A stretch of DNA of 7,837 nt from an uncultured Porphyromonadaceae bacterium (lineage in GTDB: Bacteria; Bacteroidota; Bacteroidia; Bacteroidales; Muribaculaceae). The stretch spans positions 1-7,837 of the forward strand of contig CAMHDX010000035.1 in NCBI GenBank assembly GCA_946183895.1, read 5' to 3'. The notes below the pieces were generated by a model that was not told the DNA's origin, ran no database searches, and was given only the letters and a program-made list of their open reading frames with translations. Position numbers and translations under genes: made by a program. Positions 5,826-7,837 of this stretch are shown here, one piece after another (position 1 is the stretch's first letter; every line of letters starts with the position of its first letter).

Positions 5826-7145
5826 ATGAGGCGATTTACTTTATACCTTAGCGCCATGGTGCTGGCGGTGCTTACCCTGCATGCCCATGACACATGGACA
5901 TTGCAGCAATGCATTGACCGGGCTAAGCAGCAAAACATCACCATCAAGCAGCGTGATGTCACGGCGCGCCAGGCCGAGCTCAACGTGCGCGACGCGCGTG
6001 CCGACCGCTTGCCCTCGGTGTCGTTCAACTCCAACCAGTCGTTCCAGAACAGGCCCTTTGCCGAGTCCTACAGCATGGTTGACGGCTCGCAAGTGGTGAC
6101 CACGTCACACAAGAACACCTACAACGGCTCGTACGGCGTGAGCGCGTCAATGCCCCTGTACGACGGCGGCAAAATCAAGAACAACATCGCGCTCAATGAG
6201 CTCAATAGCCGCATTGCCCAGCTCGATGTCAGCACAGCCGAGTTGTCTATCGAGGAGCAAATCACACGCGCTTATATCCAAATCTTGTATAGCGACGAGG
6301 CGATTGTACAAGATGATGAGCAAATCGCGCTGAGCCAGGCGCAGGTTGACCGGGCGCAGGCGTTGTTCAAGGCGGGCTTGCTCAACCGTGCCGATGTGGC
6401 GCAGTTAGAGTCGCAACTCGCCAACGACCGTTACCAGCGAGTTGCCGACGAGACTACGCGCAGCGACTATATGCTGCAGCTCAAGCAGTTGCTTGAGCTT
6501 GACGGCGACACCACACTTGTCATTGCCGACCCCACAGTCACGACCGATGCGCTGGCGCCACTGCCCATCAAGACCAACGTGTACGCCGCCGCGCTTGACG
6601 CGCGCCCCGAGGTCAAGGCGCAGCTGCTTGCCCTGGACCGCAGCGTGCTCGACGAGAAGATAGCTCGCGCCGGACGCCTGCCGCAAATCAACCTCAGCGC
6701 CGGGCTCAACACGAGCAACAGCAGTGGCAACGGCAACATGTTCACACAGCTCAAGGAGCAGTGGAGCAACGTCATCGGCGTGTCAATTTCTATCCCCCTG
6801 TATGACCGCGGCAAGACCTCAAACGCCATCGCCCGCGCCCGCCTTGAGCGTGAGCAGGCCGAGCTCAGCCTGCAGGAAACGCGCAAGGCACTGTGGAAGT
6901 CCATCGAGACCTATCACCTCAATGCCACGAGCGCCCAACAACGCTACCTCGCCGCCCAGCAGCGCGAAAAGGCGGCTCGCACCAGCTATGAGCTCACGAG
7001 CGAGCAGTTTCGCCTGGGTCTCAAGAACATCGTTGAGCTGCAAACCGACAAAACCGCGCTGAGCAACGCCGTGCAGCAAACGCTGCAGGCCAAGTACATG
7101 GCGGCACTCAACGCCGCCCTGCTGCGACTGTACGCGCGCCAATGA
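5826..7145 (+). CDS. TolC-family outer-membrane efflux channel protein
   Basis: A 439-residue outer membrane factor, expected to trimerise into a beta-barrel plus alpha-helical tunnel as the exit duct of a tripartite exporter. Residues 1-20 form a signal peptide: RR near the start, hydrophobic LYLSAMVLAVLTL, probable cleavage at LHA|HD. There is no lipobox cysteine. The mature protein starts with WTLQQCIDRAKQQN, typical of the family. The two halves are internal OEP repeats: MPLYDGGK (109-116) recurs as IPLYDRGK (323-330), and the helical FKAGLLNRADVAQLES (181-196) corresponds to FRLGLKNIVELQTDKT (395-410). Length is normal and no damage is seen. It has its own predicted promoter and is followed 71 bp later by a MacA-like adaptor, so it very probably serves that pump. 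The substrate cannot be inferred. Confidence 0.94.
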   Translation: MRRFTLYLSAMVLAVLTLHAHDTWTLQQCIDRAKQQNITIKQRDVTARQAELNVRDARADRLPSVSFNSNQSFQNRPFAESYSMVDGSQVVTTSHKNTYNGSYGVSASMPLYDGGKIKNNIALNELNSRIAQLDVSTAELSIEEQITRAYIQILYSDEAIVQDDEQIALSQAQVDRAQALFKAGLLNRADVAQLESQLANDRYQRVADETTRSDYMLQLKQLLELDGDTTLVIADPTVTTDALAPLPIKTNVYAAALDARPEVKAQLLALDRSVLDEKIARAGRLPQINLSAGLNTSNSSGNGNMFTQLKEQWSNVIGVSISIPLYDRGKTSNAIARARLEREQAELSLQETRKALWKSIETYHLNATSAQQRYLAAQQREKAARTSYELTSEQFRLGLKNIVELQTDKTALSNAVQQTLQAKYMAALNAALLRLYARQ

Positions 7146-7193
7146 TTCAAAGACAACAACTGAGCAATCTCCTAACAATAAAACTTTAAAACC

Positions 7194-7206
7194 TCGGCGA
7201 TGCCGA
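7194..7206 (+). other. Short hairpin in the tolC-adaptor spacer
   Basis: TCGGC (7194-7198) and GCCGA (7202-7206) form a perfect five-pair stem with the three-base loop GAT. No T-run follows, so it is unlikely to be a terminator. It lies 10 nt before the adaptor start codon, close enough to affect ribosome access or mRNA stability. An ATG beginning in the loop (7200) opens a six-codon frame, MPKIDK, whose TGA stop (7218-7220) overlaps the adaptor ATG as ATGA. The sequence facts are certain; function is speculative. Confidence 0.35.
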
Positions 7207-7216
7207 AGATTGATAA

Positions 7217-7837
7217 ATGAAAAAGTGGATTTATATAGCGGTGGCAGTGATAGCCGCCCTCGCGCTATTTTTCTTCCTCAGCAAGGGGAAACAGAACAAA
7301 AAAATCAGTTTCGCGACTGAGCAGGTGAACCGCACCTCCATCTCGACCAGCGTGACCGCCACCGGCACGCTCGAGGCGGTGACAACGGTCACGGTGGGTA
7401 CCCAGGTGAGCGGCATTGTCAACAAACTCTATGTGGACTACAACACTGTGGTCAAGAAGGGGCAGGTCATCGCCGAGCTGGACCGCACCAACCTCGAGAG
7501 CGACCTCGCCTCGCAGCAGGCGAACCTGCGCAGCGCGCAGAGTGAGCTGGAGTATCAGCAAAAGAACTATGCCCGCTATGCCGAGCTCAACGAGAAGCAG
7601 CTGGTGAGCCGCTCGGAGTACGACGTGGCGCTGCAGTCGTTGCGCAAGGCGCAGGAGCAAGTCAAGGTGGCGCAACAAAATGTCCAGAAGGCGCGCACCA
7701 ACCTGGGCTACGCGACCATCTATTCGCCCATCGACGGCGTTGTCATCAGCAAGGAGGTCGAGGTGGGTCAAACGGTCGCCTCGTCGTTCAACACCCCCAC
7801 GCTGTTCACCATCGCCAAGGACCTGAGCGACATGCGT
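7217..7837 (+). CDS. MacA-like periplasmic adaptor (membrane fusion protein), 3' end cut by window
   Basis: The frame is open from ATG 7217 to the window end: 207 residues with no stop, so the gene is partial because of the window, not broken. Residues 4-21 are an N-terminal membrane anchor (WIYIAVAVIAALALFFFL) after MKK, with no lipobox Cys. TVGTQVSGIVNKLYVDYN (59-76) and VKKGQVIAELD (79-89) form the first half of a lipoyl-like domain. Residues about 92-164 are the charged, Gln-rich helical hairpin that contacts the TolC partner. LGYATIYSPIDGVV (163-176) completes the lipoyl domain, and the beta-barrel begins near VGQTV and TPTLFTIAKDLSDM (193-206). The wording resembles MacA adaptors of ABC (MacB) exporters more than AcrA of RND pumps. 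It follows the TolC-family gene by 71 bp; a MacB-like ABC gene is expected next. Start choice is supported by the AT-rich GATTGATAA leader. Confidence 0.92.
   Translation, partial: MKKWIYIAVAVIAALALFFFLSKGKQNKKISFATEQVNRTSISTSVTATGTLEAVTTVTVGTQVSGIVNKLYVDYNTVVKKGQVIAELDRTNLESDLASQQANLRSAQSELEYQQKNYARYAELNEKQLVSRSEYDVALQSLRKAQEQVKVAQQNVQKARTNLGYATIYSPIDGVVISKEVEVGQTVASSFNTPTLFTIAKDLSDMR

Noticed and set aside
1..7837. Mobile elements, CRISPR arrays, tRNA or rRNA genes
   Set aside because: No transposase, integrase, regularly spaced repeats, cloverleaf-like segments or rRNA-like stretches were recognised. Genes are tightly packed and co-oriented, with uniform base composition.

Overview
The window looks like an ordinary chromosomal stretch from a member of the Bacteroidota, most likely order Bacteroidales. 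Three things point there: (1) uracil phosphoribosyltransferase, riboflavin synthase and MiaB have the lineage-typical wording of that order; (2) starts lack Shine-Dalgarno sequences and follow A/T-rich leaders; (3) two gene-free spots carry exact copies of the Bacteroidota -7 promoter element TAnnTTTG. Coding DNA is GC-rich and spacers are AT-rich. A gut Muribaculaceae-like genome would fit, but family level is inference only. All nine genes are on the + strand and no spacer exceeds 100 bp.

Region 1 (1-5790) is a probable seven-gene transcription unit: a stand-alone HD alarmone-hydrolase-like protein, a short-chain dehydrogenase, RibF (riboflavin kinase/FAD synthetase), Upp (uracil salvage), MiaB (tRNA methylthiotransferase), RibE (riboflavin synthase) and a YfcE-type metallophosphoesterase. 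It opens with a TAAATTTG box and a leader hairpin. It contains two stop/start overlaps (upp/miaB and ribE/phosphoesterase) and closes with a rho-independent terminator. The common theme is housekeeping cofactor and nucleotide metabolism. RibE makes riboflavin and RibF converts it to FMN and FAD. An internal promoter cannot be excluded in the 58-bp miaB-ribE gap.

Region 2 (about 5771-7837) starts an efflux operon with its own promoter squeezed against the terminator: a TolC-family outer-membrane channel followed by a MacA-like periplasmic adaptor cut by the window edge. The inner-membrane pump, expected to be MacB-like ABC, should lie just beyond.

No clear undescribed system is visible. The observations most worth checking are motif erosion in the adenylyltransferase half of RibF, the synthetase-less Mesh1-like HD protein, and two small leader hairpins whose loops contain or begin an ATG opening a tiny reading frame. 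The second of these frames ends overlapping the adaptor start codon.
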